The notes under the pieces are model-generated. The model saw nothing but the letters and a program-made list of their open reading frames with translations, had not been told where the DNA came from and did no database searches. This document shows, one piece after another, positions 35,542 to 43,656 of a DNA stretch of 64,000 nt. Each line of letters starts with the position of its first letter. Position 1 is the stretch's first letter. The position numbers were made by a program, and so were the translations under genes. Location: positions 3,782,001-3,846,000 of the forward strand of contig NZ_CP036287.1 in assembly GCF_007748095.1 (NCBI RefSeq), in the 5' to 3' direction. This stretch comes from Engelhardtia mirabilis (GTDB lineage: Bacteria; Planctomycetota; UBA1135; GCA-002686595).

Positions 35542-36237
35542 TCACAGGCTGGTCCCGTTGCGGAGGCTGACCCAGCTCTCCGTTCGGTAGCGATACTCGC
35601 GTCCGTCGTCGTCCCTCGCTCGGAAGTAGATCTGAACGCGCACGGCGTTCGGGGGCAGGATGGGGTTGATGGTCCAGTCCTCGACGTTGAACCGCTCCAC
35701 GTCGCGGGCGATCACCCGCGAGCCGCCGTCGGTCTCGCGGCGCAACAGGGTGTTGCGTCCGTCGAGGCCGGTCACGACCGTGTAGGAGACCAGATCATCG
35801 GTGTCCCACATCAAGCTGCCGTCAGCCGGGTTGACGTCCGGCGTGCCGTTGGCGTCGATGTCCGCCGGCAACAGGAACAGGATCTCGCGGTTGGGGCCGA
35901 AGTCGAGGTCGCCCGCCTCGGCGACCTTGGTCGGCTGCTCGTGGGCGTGCTCGGGCGCGCCGTAGTTGGCGTCGGGCGTCCCGTCGAAGAAGTGCGGATA
36001 GTCGAGCGCGCCGAGCTGCACGAAGCCGCTGGTGCGAAGGTCCCGCACGATCGTGTGCAGCGCTCGCCGAGCCTGTTCCTGGAGCATGCTCTCCGTGGAG
36101 CTGGTCAGCGCCATGCGCTTCATGGACGAGGTCGACTCGAGGATCGACGCTCCCAGGATCACCAACAGACTCGCGCCGATGGTCAGCTCCAGCAGCGTGA
36201 ACCCACCCCGACGCCGGTTCTTGCGTGTGTCCCTCAT
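35542..36237 (-). CDS. PilW/PulJ-like prepilin
   Basis: A 231-residue protein from the ATG at 36237, which overlaps the upstream stop (ATGA). Residues RRRGG, then F13-T-L-L-E17 begin a class III prepilin signal: peptidase cleavage after G12, N-methylated Phe +1 and Glu at +5. The hydrophobic helix LTIGASLLVILGASIL follows. The body has the PilW-like globular part (MLQEQARRALHTIVRDLRTS, and a late YFRARDDDGREY). It would be a minor pilin or pseudopilin joining the tip complex with its two neighbours. Confidence 0.85.
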   Translation of the reverse strand: MRDTRKNRRRGGFTLLELTIGASLLVILGASILESTSSMKRMALTSSTESMLQEQARRALHTIVRDLRTSGFVQLGALDYPHFFDGTPDANYGAPEHAHEQPTKVAEAGDLDFGPNREILFLLPADIDANGTPDVNPADGSLMWDTDDLVSYTVVTGLDGRNTLLRRETDGGSRVIARDVERFNVEDWTINPILPPNAVRVQIYFRARDDDGREYRYRTESWVSLRNGTSL

Positions 36238-36662
36238 CGCGTCACCACCGATGCCAAGGTCAGCGAGCGCTGGCGTCCTTCGAAGTCCGTCCACGCGCCG
36301 GTGATCTTGAAGTGCAGAGGGTCCGGCGGTTCCACGCCGGGCACGTAGCCGTCGTAGAGGGTGATGATCTTCAGGTTGTCGAGCCCGAGATCATCGTCCA
36401 ACGGCGCGGTCTTGCCGTGGGCCACGACCGGGTTGGTGGGCAGGTCCTCCGGCTTCTGGGCGTGGATGTACTCCATCACCGTCTCGAGCCGCGTCAGCAC
36501 CAGCTGGGTCTCCCTGCTCTGTCGCATGACCTGCTGGGTCCCGATCTGGCCACTGAACGCAGCGACCAGGCCCACCGTCATGACGGTCATGGCCAGCATC
36601 AGCTCCAGCACCGAGAAGCCCCGTCGCCGGCGCTTCGCTCCCCACATTGCCCCAATGGTCAT
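36234..36662 (-). CDS. PilV/GspI-like prepilin
   Basis: A 142-residue protein. The ATG at 36662 is chosen; 36647 is an alternative, and the frame is open further up. KRRRRG followed by F16-S-V-L-E20 is a prepilin peptidase site with Glu at +5, then the helix LMLAMTVMTVGLVAAFSGQI. The short body ends in a beta-rich segment (LHFKITGAWTDFEGRQRSLT). It is the first gene of the three-gene minor pilin set, with coupled translation into the PilW-like gene. Confidence 0.8.
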   Translation of the reverse strand: MTIGAMWGAKRRRRGFSVLELMLAMTVMTVGLVAAFSGQIGTQQVMRQSRETQLVLTRLETVMEYIHAQKPEDLPTNPVVAHGKTAPLDDDLGLDNLKIITLYDGYVPGVEPPDPLHFKITGAWTDFEGRQRSLTLASVVTR

Positions 36663-36799
36663 CGTCGGTCTCGGATGCCCCACGCACCCGCCCCCCTGCG
36701 AAACTTCGCGATCTCGCGGTCGACCCCCAGGTCGGTCCGCCAACGAGGAGGCCTATCGGGCCTCGCGCGCGGCGCCGATAAGGCCCGCTACGTAAAACC

Positions 36800-39163
36800 T
36801 CAGCGGAGGCGCAGGATCCGCCGTTCGGATACCTCTGGGGCCTCCCAGGGGACCGGGATGCCGGTCGCCGTGCGCCAGGCGTCGATCTGGTCGGCGTAGT
36901 GGGGATCGAACGGATGCCCGGACTGCCCGCCGGGCTGGGAGTGGCGTGACCCCGCGGGGTGGGCCGGATCGGCGACGAATCGCAGGGCGGCCGTACCGGT
37001 CACCACCAACGCATCGGCCTCCCAATGGGCCCAGATGGCGGCCACCGTGGACGAGTGACCTGGCAAGGGGATGGGCCCCCGATTCAAGCTGCCCGAGAGC
37101 CCGGGGAAGGCCGCCAGGGGGTGTTCGAGGGTCAGACTCTGGATCTGGTCCAGGCGCCAATCGGCCACGTCAGGCCCGAAGCGCGCGGCTCCGCTGGCCC
37201 AGGCCGATGCCAGGGCCGCCTGGACCACCTGCGCTCGGCCCTCGACCTCGGGAGTGCGGCGGTCGTCGAACCAGATCGGATCCAGCTCGCCCGACAGCAG
37301 CCGCACCAGCGTGTACTCCGGGCCCCGTCCGGTGGGCGCGGGCGCGCCGCCCTGCTCCCACTCGTCCGCCATGATGGCCGCCATCAACTCGCGCAGCACC
37401 AGCACGAACAACGCCCCGGGACCACGGGCCCCGACCTGACCGTCCCACTGCGACAGGGCGTCGCGCGCCAGGGTCGCGTCCCCGCTCAGATCGTCCGCGG
37501 CCAGCGCTGCCGCCAACTCCAGGCCGAACAGGGACGTCACGTCCAGTTGCAGCGCCGCCAGGTCGTCGGTGTTCCAACCCTCCCGCGACGAAAGGGCCGA
37601 TTCGATGCGCCTCTGACGCTGGGGTGGCGCCCAGTCGGCGTAGAACTCCCCCACGTAGCCGGGCGGCCGAATGTCCGCATTGGCGCTGAACAAGCGTCCC
37701 GACTCGGGGTCGATCTGACGCGGGTTGGAGCTCGGCGACACGTGCAACAGGCCGCCCTCGTCCAGCCTGCCCTCGTAGTTGCGCCAACCGTACTCACCGC
37801 TCCAAGCGGGAGCCGGAAGGCGCCCATCACCCGCCCTGCGCTGCGGGACGCGCCCGATCACCTGCAACGCCATGCGCCCATCGGCCTGGGCCACCAGCAG
37901 GTTCTGTGCCGGCGCGACGTAGGTATCCGCCGCCTCCAGGGCCACTTCCAGTGCGGGTGCCTCGACCAACGCCAGGAACAGGCGCAGGGGATCGGCAGCT
38001 TCCAGCGCGGTCCAAGCCACGCTGCGCGCCAGGCGGTCGAGGCCCTGCGCCGTCGAATCGCCGGGGAAGAACGGCCCCAGGTCGCTGCGCGCGACGGTGA
38101 TCTGGCGCGTCTCACCGAAGCGCACGTGAATCTCTTCGGTGTGGCTCTCGAGCTCGAGCCAGCCGCCGGGCCGAGCGACGCGACCGCCGCCCTCGTCGAC
38201 GCGCTCGAGGAACACGTCGTCGCCGTCGAGGCCGGTGTTGGTCAGGGACCAGGCGCGGTGCTCGCCGACGCCGATCACCGGCGCCGGCGTGCCCGGCAGG
38301 GTCAGCGCGAAGACCTCGAAGTCCGGCGCCGACAGGCGTGCCGCGAAGAAGCGCGAAGGCAAGCCCACGGTCAGATGCGGATCGCCGGCCAACAGGGGAC
38401 CGCCGGTCGCCGTGTGCGCCCCGGTGAGGGCCCAGTTGTTGCTGTTGCCGCGCGCTCCATCGGCCTGCTCGTCGGAGGTCGGATCGGGCAGCTGCTCCAG
38501 TGCTCGGAGCAACTCCTCCGGCACGTGCAGCTCGTCCACGCCCATCAGCTCCGCGAGCCGCGGCACCCCGACGGCCGCCAACCACTGGGATCGCCGCAGC
38601 TCGGTGCGAGCGGGCTCGCCCAAGTCGTAGGCCATCAGGATCGGGTAGGCGGCGGAGTCCACCGGACTCCAGGGTTCCGGACGCAGACCGAGCAAACGCA
38701 GTCCGGGCGGCAGGTCGTCGCCGCGGCGCTCGAGCCAAGCGTTGACACCGGCGGCGTAGGCCTCCAACCAGGCGCGCGACCGATCCGACGCCCGCGCCAC
38801 GCCCTCGGCCGCGGCGCGGGCGACGCCCAGCCTCCGCATGCGCACGTCGAAGTTCACCAGCCCCTCGCCCAGGACCTCGGACAGTCGCCCGGCGGCTGCG
38901 CGCCGGCCCAGCTCCATCTGGGTCATGCGGTCATTGGCGTGCAGGAAGCCCAGGGCGCGGGCCAGGTCCAAGGCGTGCTCCGCCCGCACGTGTGGCACGC
39001 CGTAGTCGTCGAAGCGAATCTCGACCGGGCCCGCGAGGCCCGCCAGGGGCAGGTCCCCCGAACGCCACGGAAGCCCGCTGTGGGAGAGGTCTCGCAAGTA
39101 CGCCAAGACGCCGAGCACCAGGGCCGCGAGGGCCATCGCCACGGCGCCGAGCTTGCCCCCCAT
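36800..39163 (-). CDS. Penicillin acylase family (Ntn hydrolase) protein
   Basis: A 787-residue protein from the ATG at 39163. A membrane helix or signal anchor lies at residues 5-24. The family start VEIRFDDYGVPHVRAEHALD is followed by LGFLHANDRMTQMELGRRAA. The autocatalytic site is GN-S241-NNWALTGAH, where Ser241 becomes the N-terminal nucleophile after removal of the linker peptide. Later ALTLPGTPAPVIGVGEHRAW and GLDGDDVFLERV are typical. The family hydrolyses amides such as beta-lactams and acyl-homoserine lactones, so quorum quenching or amide scavenging is possible. The substrate is unknown. It lies 5 bp after the DinB-like gene. Confidence 0.9.
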   Translation of the reverse strand: MGGKLGAVAMALAALVLGVLAYLRDLSHSGLPWRSGDLPLAGLAGPVEIRFDDYGVPHVRAEHALDLARALGFLHANDRMTQMELGRRAAAGRLSEVLGEGLVNFDVRMRRLGVARAAAEGVARASDRSRAWLEAYAAGVNAWLERRGDDLPPGLRLLGLRPEPWSPVDSAAYPILMAYDLGEPARTELRRSQWLAAVGVPRLAELMGVDELHVPEELLRALEQLPDPTSDEQADGARGNSNNWALTGAHTATGGPLLAGDPHLTVGLPSRFFAARLSAPDFEVFALTLPGTPAPVIGVGEHRAWSLTNTGLDGDDVFLERVDEGGGRVARPGGWLELESHTEEIHVRFGETRQITVARSDLGPFFPGDSTAQGLDRLARSVAWTALEAADPLRLFLALVEAPALEVALEAADTYVAPAQNLLVAQADGRMALQVIGRVPQRRAGDGRLPAPAWSGEYGWRNYEGRLDEGGLLHVSPSSNPRQIDPESGRLFSANADIRPPGYVGEFYADWAPPQRQRRIESALSSREGWNTDDLAALQLDVTSLFGLELAAALAADDLSGDATLARDALSQWDGQVGARGPGALFVLVLRELMAAIMADEWEQGGAPAPTGRGPEYTLVRLLSGELDPIWFDDRRTPEVEGRAQVVQAALASAWASGAARFGPDVADWRLDQIQSLTLEHPLAAFPGLSGSLNRGPIPLPGHSSTVAAIWAHWEADALVVTGTAALRFVADPAHPAGSRHSQPGGQSGHPFDPHYADQIDAWRTATGIPVPWEAPEVSERRILRLR

Positions 39164-39168
39164 CGCCT

Positions 39169-39714
39169 TCAAGCGCTCCGCGCCGGCAGGGCCTCGAGGA
39201 CCTCGCGCATGATCCGCAGATGGTGCTGGCCGTGCAGCCCGGCGAAGCGCAGCCAGCGGGTCGCGGACAGCACGCCCAGGTCGGCGTGCGGGATCCCACC
39301 GCGCGCCGCAATGATCGAATCCAGGTCGCCGGTCAGGCGCTCCAGCTCGGCGACGTTGCTGTGGTAGGTGTCCCGCACGACTGTCGGATCGGGCCGCGCC
39401 GGGGGCGTGACGGCGCGCGGAGCCTGGCCGACGCCGCGCGGGATGACGCCGTGGTGGACCGACAGCAGCCCGAGCAGGCTGGGTCCACCTTCGTGCACGA
39501 TCCACTTGGACCCGCCGTCCACCAGCATCCGCACGTTCCGCAGGGCCAACTCGTTGGCCAGGGTGATGTGGAACAGATGGTGCCCGGCGGACCAGCCGGA
39601 GACCTCGGGCGCGGCGGCGAAGAGCAGCTCGTCCTCGAGCGCGACGATCGACTCGCACTCACGGTAGAAGTCGAACAGCCGCCGGACGTCCGCGGGCGTG
39701 TCCTCGAGCCACAT
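39169..39714 (-). CDS. DinB superfamily protein
   Basis: A 181-residue four-helix protein. Metal-type histidines appear in the DinB pattern: GHHLFHIT near residues 44-51 and GLHGQHHLRIM near 158-168. DinB-like proteins (DUF1569/DfsB relatives) bind divalent metal; many are thiol-dependent enzymes of unknown substrate. Its ATG overlaps the stop of the thioredoxin gene by one base (TGATG). The redox neighbour fits a bacillithiol/thiol-transferase idea, but this is only suggestive. Confidence 0.7.
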   Translation of the reverse strand: MWLEDTPADVRRLFDFYRECESIVALEDELLFAAAPEVSGWSAGHHLFHITLANELALRNVRMLVDGGSKWIVHEGGPSLLGLLSVHHGVIPRGVGQAPRAVTPPARPDPTVVRDTYHSNVAELERLTGDLDSIIAARGGIPHADLGVLSATRWLRFAGLHGQHHLRIMREVLEALPARSA

Positions 39715-40571
39715 CAGACGTACATCGCCATCTGGAGCCGGCGGCGGTAGCTGTGGGCCAGGTCGCTCGACGAGCCGAGGGAGTCGAGCACCTCGACCAT
39801 CGCTCGGCGGGCGGCCTGCTCGTTGTACTCGCGGTCGATCTCGATCGTCTCGAGCAGCAGGTCGAGACCCTCCTCCACTCGCCCGACACTGGCCAGAGCC
39901 CGTCCGTAGGCGATGCGCGCGTCGAGATCCTTCTCGTTCTGGGCCGCGGCCGCCAGGGCCGTGAGGTCCACGGCTTGCTCCTGCGCCAGGGCCAGGCGCG
40001 CGCGCAGGGCCCGCGCCTCGGCGCCCTCGGCAACGGACGGCGGCAGTGCGTCGAGCAGCCCGATCGCGCGCGCGCTGTCGCCAGCCTCCAGGGCGGCGCG
40101 AGCCAGCAGCAGCTTGACCTCGTCGTCGTCGGGGCGATCGGCGAAGAGGCCCTCGAGCATGGCCACCGCTCCTGCGGCGTCACCGGCCTCGAGCGCGGCC
40201 CGCGCGGGCTCCAGGGGATCTTCCACCGGACCGACGTGGGGCTCCAGGAAGCGACGGATCTCGGCCTCGGGCAGGGCGCCGACGAAGCCGTCGGCCGGCC
40301 GGCCGTCGATCACGAGCACGACTGTGGGGATGCTCTGCACCTGGAAGGCGGCGGCCAGCTCCTGCTCCTTCTCGGTGTCGACCTTGGCCAACACGAAGGC
40401 CCCGTTCAGCTCGACGGCGAGGTTCTCGAGGATCGGCCCGAGCGTCTTGCACGGCCCACACCACTCGGCCCAGAAGTCCACCAGGACCGGCACCGTCTTG
40501 GAGCGCTCGACGACCTCGAGCGCGAAGTTGGAGACGCCGACGTCGACGACGTGGGGAGAGGCACTGGGCAT
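39714..40571 (-). CDS. Thioredoxin with C-terminal TPR domain (YbbN/CnoX-like)
   Basis: A 285-residue protein. Residues 10-115 are a thioredoxin fold with VPVLVDFWAEWCGPCKTL (C38-G-P-C41) and the cis-proline strand SIPTVVLVIDG. Residues 120-285 are TPR-type helical repeats (EPARAALEAGDAAGAVAML, then LLLARAALEAGDSARAIGLL). This is the layout of YbbN/CnoX, a chaperedoxin that protects proteins from oxidation and hands them to chaperonins. In contrast to the selenoprotein at 17888, this one keeps both cysteines and has no signal peptide. It is the first gene of an operon with DinB and the penicillin-acylase homologue. Confidence 0.9.
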   Translation of the reverse strand: MPSASPHVVDVGVSNFALEVVERSKTVPVLVDFWAEWCGPCKTLGPILENLAVELNGAFVLAKVDTEKEQELAAAFQVQSIPTVVLVIDGRPADGFVGALPEAEIRRFLEPHVGPVEDPLEPARAALEAGDAAGAVAMLEGLFADRPDDDEVKLLLARAALEAGDSARAIGLLDALPPSVAEGAEARALRARLALAQEQAVDLTALAAAAQNEKDLDARIAYGRALASVGRVEEGLDLLLETIEIDREYNEQAARRAMVEVLDSLGSSSDLAHSYRRRLQMAMYV

Positions 40572-40630
40572 CGAGAGTTTCGGATTCGGGGTCGATCGGG
40601 GACCCGAGGGGGCGGCGGACGAGAGCTGGC

Positions 40631-40636
40631 AGCATA
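40631..40636 (-). promoter_or_regulatory. Putative -10 element (TATGCT) of the thioredoxin operon
   Basis: Minus-strand TATGCT in the context GGCTTATGCTG, 59 nt before the ATG at 40571. Confidence 0.4.
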
Positions 40637-40679
40637 AGCCACCCGGCGCGCGGCTCAACGCCTCGGCCCTCGGGGCGGC

Positions 40680-40685
40680 TATCCT
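40680..40685 (+). promoter_or_regulatory. Putative -10 element (TATCCT) at leaderless spacing
   Basis: TATCCT ends 6 nt before the ATG at 40692, so a transcript would begin at the start codon. Confidence 0.45.
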
Positions 40686-40691
40686 CGGGCC

Positions 40692-42062
40692 ATGCCGGCC
40701 CCCCCCCGCCCGCCCGCTCCGCCGTGCCCCCGGTGGCTGGTGGTGCTGACGCTCGCGGTCGCACTCCTGTCCCAGTGGATGCTGCCGCCCTTCATGGGCG
40801 AGGACGAGCCGTGGCACCTGGAGTACGCCGAGCACGTGGCCGCGGGTCATCTGCCCAGCACCAGCATGGTCACCAGGGTCGCGGACCTGGCGACGCTCTC
40901 CCCGTCCCAGTACCAGGTTGCCGGGCGTTTCCCGGGTCTCGACCACGGGGAGATTCGCGCGAAGCAGGCGGAGATCCTCGCAGCCCTGGACGCGAGCGAC
41001 GTGTGGCGCCGCGTGGACTGGGCCGAGGATCCTTCCGGCGCGGTCAGCTTCGACGCCATCCACCCCGGAATCTCCGCAGCGGCCCAGCCGCCTGGCTACT
41101 ACCTCTTGGCCGGGGCTTGGCTGCGGCTGTGCCCATTCGACGGGACCATCGCGCGGCTGCGCTGGCTGCGGCTGCTGTCGGCACTGTGCTACGTCGCGGT
41201 CGTCGGCCTGTGTTACCACTGCGCGGGCCGGTTGGGCGGGCCCGCTCCAGCGGCGGCCGTGGGTGCCCTGGCCGCCTTGATGCCGATGCACCTGCGCCAA
41301 GCGGCCACGGTCAATCCGGATGTGCTGGCCAAGCTGGTCGTGGCCCTCGCGACCTACGTCGCCCTGCGCGGGCTGAGCGACCATCGCCGTCGGTGGCTGC
41401 TGATCGCGGCTCTGGCCGCAGGCGTCGCGCCCTGGATCAAGAGCACTGCGGTCAGCGCCGTGGTTCCCGCGGCAGTGCTGGCGCTGGTCTTTCTGCGACG
41501 ACGCTTCGGCCGCACGTGGCCCGTCCTCGGCCTGGCTCTCCTTGGAGCCACGATCGCCGGCGCCGTGGCCGCCCTGCGCTCCGGCCCGGTGATCCCGGCC
41601 AACCTCTCGCGTGCGCTCGAGCGACTCCAGGACGGCTTGGCCGCGCCCAACTGGATCGAGCTCTTCCGCACCCTGCTGGGTGCTTTCGGTTGGTATGGGC
41701 GAACCGTGCCGAGCTGGTTCGCGGCGCTCGCCGTCGTTGCGTTGGTCGTCGCACTGATCGGCCTGCTGCGCGGGGTGCGGTCGGAGTCCGCGAGCACTTC
41801 GCGACCTGCCCTGTTGCTGTTGATCCTGGTCCTGTTGACCCAGTTCGCCCTGGTGGCCCTGCGCGGCGAGGCCGCGGGGCGCTACCTCTACCCGGCCCTC
41901 CCCGCCGCCACGGCCCTGGCTGCATTCGGATGGTGGAGCGCCTGGGCGGGCCGTCTGCGCCCGGCCGCGGCGCCGAGCTTCGCCTTCCTCTTGACCCTGT
42001 GGTTCGCCCTGGCCTTCTTCGACGGGGCTCTGTTGCACGAACGGATGGCCCTGGGGAGCTGA
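40692..42062 (+). CDS. Polytopic membrane protein, DUF2142/GT39-like glycosyltransferase
   Basis: A 456-residue protein with about ten to eleven membrane helices. After the first helix comes PPFMGEDEPWHLEYAEHVAA, an acidic loop of the type that holds the catalytic Asp/Glu in GT-C glycosyltransferases and in DUF2142 proteins. Helices then alternate with short loops, and AGRYLYPALPAATALAAFGW near residue 400 is typical. GT-C enzymes use polyprenyl-linked sugars on the outer face of the membrane. The stop overlaps the next ATG as TGATG, so it is co-translated with the partner protein. Confidence 0.75.
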   Translation: MPAPPRPPAPPCPRWLVVLTLAVALLSQWMLPPFMGEDEPWHLEYAEHVAAGHLPSTSMVTRVADLATLSPSQYQVAGRFPGLDHGEIRAKQAEILAALDASDVWRRVDWAEDPSGAVSFDAIHPGISAAAQPPGYYLLAGAWLRLCPFDGTIARLRWLRLLSALCYVAVVGLCYHCAGRLGGPAPAAAVGALAALMPMHLRQAATVNPDVLAKLVVALATYVALRGLSDHRRRWLLIAALAAGVAPWIKSTAVSAVVPAAVLALVFLRRRFGRTWPVLGLALLGATIAGAVAALRSGPVIPANLSRALERLQDGLAAPNWIELFRTLLGAFGWYGRTVPSWFAALAVVALVVALIGLLRGVRSESASTSRPALLLLILVLLTQFALVALRGEAAGRYLYPALPAATALAAFGWWSAWAGRLRPAAAPSFAFLLTLWFALAFFDGALLHERMALGS

Positions 42063-42997
42063 TGCGCGCCTCGATCCTGATCGCCGCCCTGGCCGGGCTG
42101 CTCGTGGCCGGCATCGACTTCGTCCTGCGCGCCGCCGACCTGCCCGACGTCGCCGTGCGTGACCGACCCCCGATCCTCGTCGCCGGCGATCTGCGTGGCG
42201 GGACGGCCCTGGTCCAGACCCTGCCGGTGAACGGCCAACGCCTGCGACGGGTGGAGATCGCCGTGCGCCCGGGCGCGCCCCTGGGAACCGAACTCGGGAC
42301 CCTGTACGTCGAGGGAACCGCGGGCGCGCCCGCCCGGGCCCGCGGGCGCTTGGTCCAGGGTTCCTACCGCGGGTCGGCGCACCTGCGCTTCGACTTCGAC
42401 TCACCGCAACTCGACGGCAGCGGCTCGCTCCGACTCGGCTTGTCCTGCCCGGACGAGGCCGCGCTCGTGCCCTGGTTGCGCGCGCGCGGTGTGACCGGAA
42501 CGCGCTGGGACTTCGGCCGCAAGCCCCTCGGACCCGGCGAGCTGTGGCGCGCCGTGCGGCCCGACCTGGACCGCCTTTCGGGCTTCGCGATTCCGATGGC
42601 GAACCTACCCGCCGACGCCGGTCCCGTGGTGCTCGAGGTCTACGCGATCCCGCTCGAACCCGAAGGGCGTGCATGGACCCGTCAACCGATTCTGTCCAGC
42701 CTAGGGCTCGAGGGCTCCGACCCGGGCAAGCACCTGCGTCGAGTCGTGCTCGAGCTGCCCCCGCCGACCATCGCCGGGCACCTCTTGCTGCGCTTCGAGC
42801 CGATCGAGCTCTCGCGCAATCACCTGTTCGCGCTCCGACTCAGCTTGCCACCGGGCGCCACCACGGTGGGCGACGTCGACGGTTTCGGCTTCGTGACCCT
42901 GCACGGAGATCCGAGCGAGTTGGCGGGTTGGTCGACGACCCGCGGTGGCCGTTCACTGGGGCCGGCGGAGCTGCACACCTGGGTGTGGACCGATTGA
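42062..42997 (+). CDS. Membrane-anchored extracytoplasmic protein of unknown function
   Basis: A 311-residue protein from the ATG at 42062. Residues 3-24 are a single hydrophobic segment (ASILIAALAGLLVAGIDFVL), a signal anchor. The rest is beta-rich and predicted extracytoplasmic (PVNGQRLRRVEIAVRPGAPL, HLRFDFDSPQLDGSGSLRLG, LLLRFEPIELSRNHLFALRL). It resembles jelly-roll carbohydrate-binding folds in its strand pattern, but no family is recognised. Translational coupling to the DUF2142-like protein suggests that the two act together in sugar transfer. Confidence 0.65.
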   Translation: MRASILIAALAGLLVAGIDFVLRAADLPDVAVRDRPPILVAGDLRGGTALVQTLPVNGQRLRRVEIAVRPGAPLGTELGTLYVEGTAGAPARARGRLVQGSYRGSAHLRFDFDSPQLDGSGSLRLGLSCPDEAALVPWLRARGVTGTRWDFGRKPLGPGELWRAVRPDLDRLSGFAIPMANLPADAGPVVLEVYAIPLEPEGRAWTRQPILSSLGLEGSDPGKHLRRVVLELPPPTIAGHLLLRFEPIELSRNHLFALRLSLPPGATTVGDVDGFGFVTLHGDPSELAGWSTTRGGRSLGPAELHTWVWTD

Positions 42998-43030
42998 GAC
43001 AGCGACGGGCTGCGCGCCGGCATCACGGCG

Positions 43031-43128
43031 CGACGTTCACCGCGCGACGTTCACCGTGCGACGTTCACCGTGCGACGTTCACCGTGCGACGTTCACCGCG
43101 CGACGTTCACCGCGCGACGTTCACCGCG
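43031..43128. repeat. 14-bp tandem repeat, seven units
   Basis: Seven head-to-tail copies of CGACGTTCACCG followed by CG or TG, 98 bp in all. Unit order by last two bases is CG, TG, TG, TG, CG, CG, CG. There are no spacers, so it is not a CRISPR array. The thioesterase stop codon lies in the last unit. A 14-bp period shifts frame, so copy number could change what lies downstream of a read-through. Confidence 0.9.
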
Positions 43129-43612
43129 CAGCCAGGTGCACCACGGTCTCGATCTCCACGCAGACCTTGCCGTCCGGAGCAACTCCGGCCACGTGCAGTG
43201 CCTGCTCGAACTTCCCGCGAGCGTCCAGCGCCGACCGCGCGCGATCCACGACGTCGTCGTCGATGTGGAAGTCGTACTCGATCGACGTCGTCACTGGTGC
43301 ACGGAAGCGCACCGACGCCGAGCGGGTCCAGACCCGGACCGCACGCCCTTCGCGGGCGAAGATCTGCCAGAAGAGCACCGCGTAGATCGGGTCCGCGGCG
43401 CTGTAGAGGGTCCCGCCGAAGACCGTACCGTTGAGGTTGCGGTTGAGCAGGCCGTGGCGCACTCGCACGCGGCAGCCGCGCAGGTCGGTCGCCACCGCCA
43501 CCATGCGCACGCCGCCCAGGAGGTAGGGCGGGTACAGGCTCATCAGCCAGCGGAAGCCGCGCGGTGACCATACCCGCGGCCGGTGCCTGCTCTCGCCGGA
43601 AGGTCGCCCCAT
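43121..43612 (-). CDS. Hotdog-fold thioesterase-like protein (DUF4442/YiiD type)
   Basis: A 163-residue protein from the ATG at 43612. It is a single hotdog domain: MSLYPPYLLGGVRM, VRVRHGLLNRNLNGTVFGGTLYSAADPIYAV (key N and G residues and the central helix), then VRFRAPVTTSIEYDFHI. The family (PF14539) covers putative acyl-CoA thioesterases. The last two codons and the stop run into the tandem repeat, so the C-terminus may have been set by repeat expansion. A TACGCT hexamer lies 7 nt before the ATG. It diverges from the aminotransferase gene across 44 bp. Confidence 0.8.
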   Translation of the reverse strand: MGRPSGESRHRPRVWSPRGFRWLMSLYPPYLLGGVRMVAVATDLRGCRVRVRHGLLNRNLNGTVFGGTLYSAADPIYAVLFWQIFAREGRAVRVWTRSASVRFRAPVTTSIEYDFHIDDDVVDRARSALDARGKFEQALHVAGVAPDGKVCVEIETVVHLAAR

Positions 43613-43619
43613 CGCAGCC

Positions 43620-43625
43620 AGCGTA
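43620..43625 (-). promoter_or_regulatory. Putative -10 element (TACGCT) at leaderless spacing
   Basis: Minus-strand TACGCT ends 7 nt before the ATG at 43612. Confidence 0.45.
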
Positions 43626-43643
43626 GCGGCCGAGCCCAGGGCT

Positions 43644-43649
43644 TACACT
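43644..43649 (+). promoter_or_regulatory. Putative -10 element (TACACT) at leaderless spacing
   Basis: TACACT ends 7 nt before the ATG at 43657. Together with the minus-strand hexamer at 43620-43625 it makes a compact divergent promoter pair in a 44-bp gap. Confidence 0.5.
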
Positions 43650-43656
43650 GGGCGCC

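Noticed and set aside
36959..39367. 802-codon plus-strand frame opposite the penicillin acylase homologue
   Set aside because: It is antisense to a complete Ntn-hydrolase gene with the catalytic Ser in place.
43031..43128. Tandem repeat considered as a CRISPR array
   Set aside because: Units are 14 bp, directly joined, with no spacers and no cas genes nearby.
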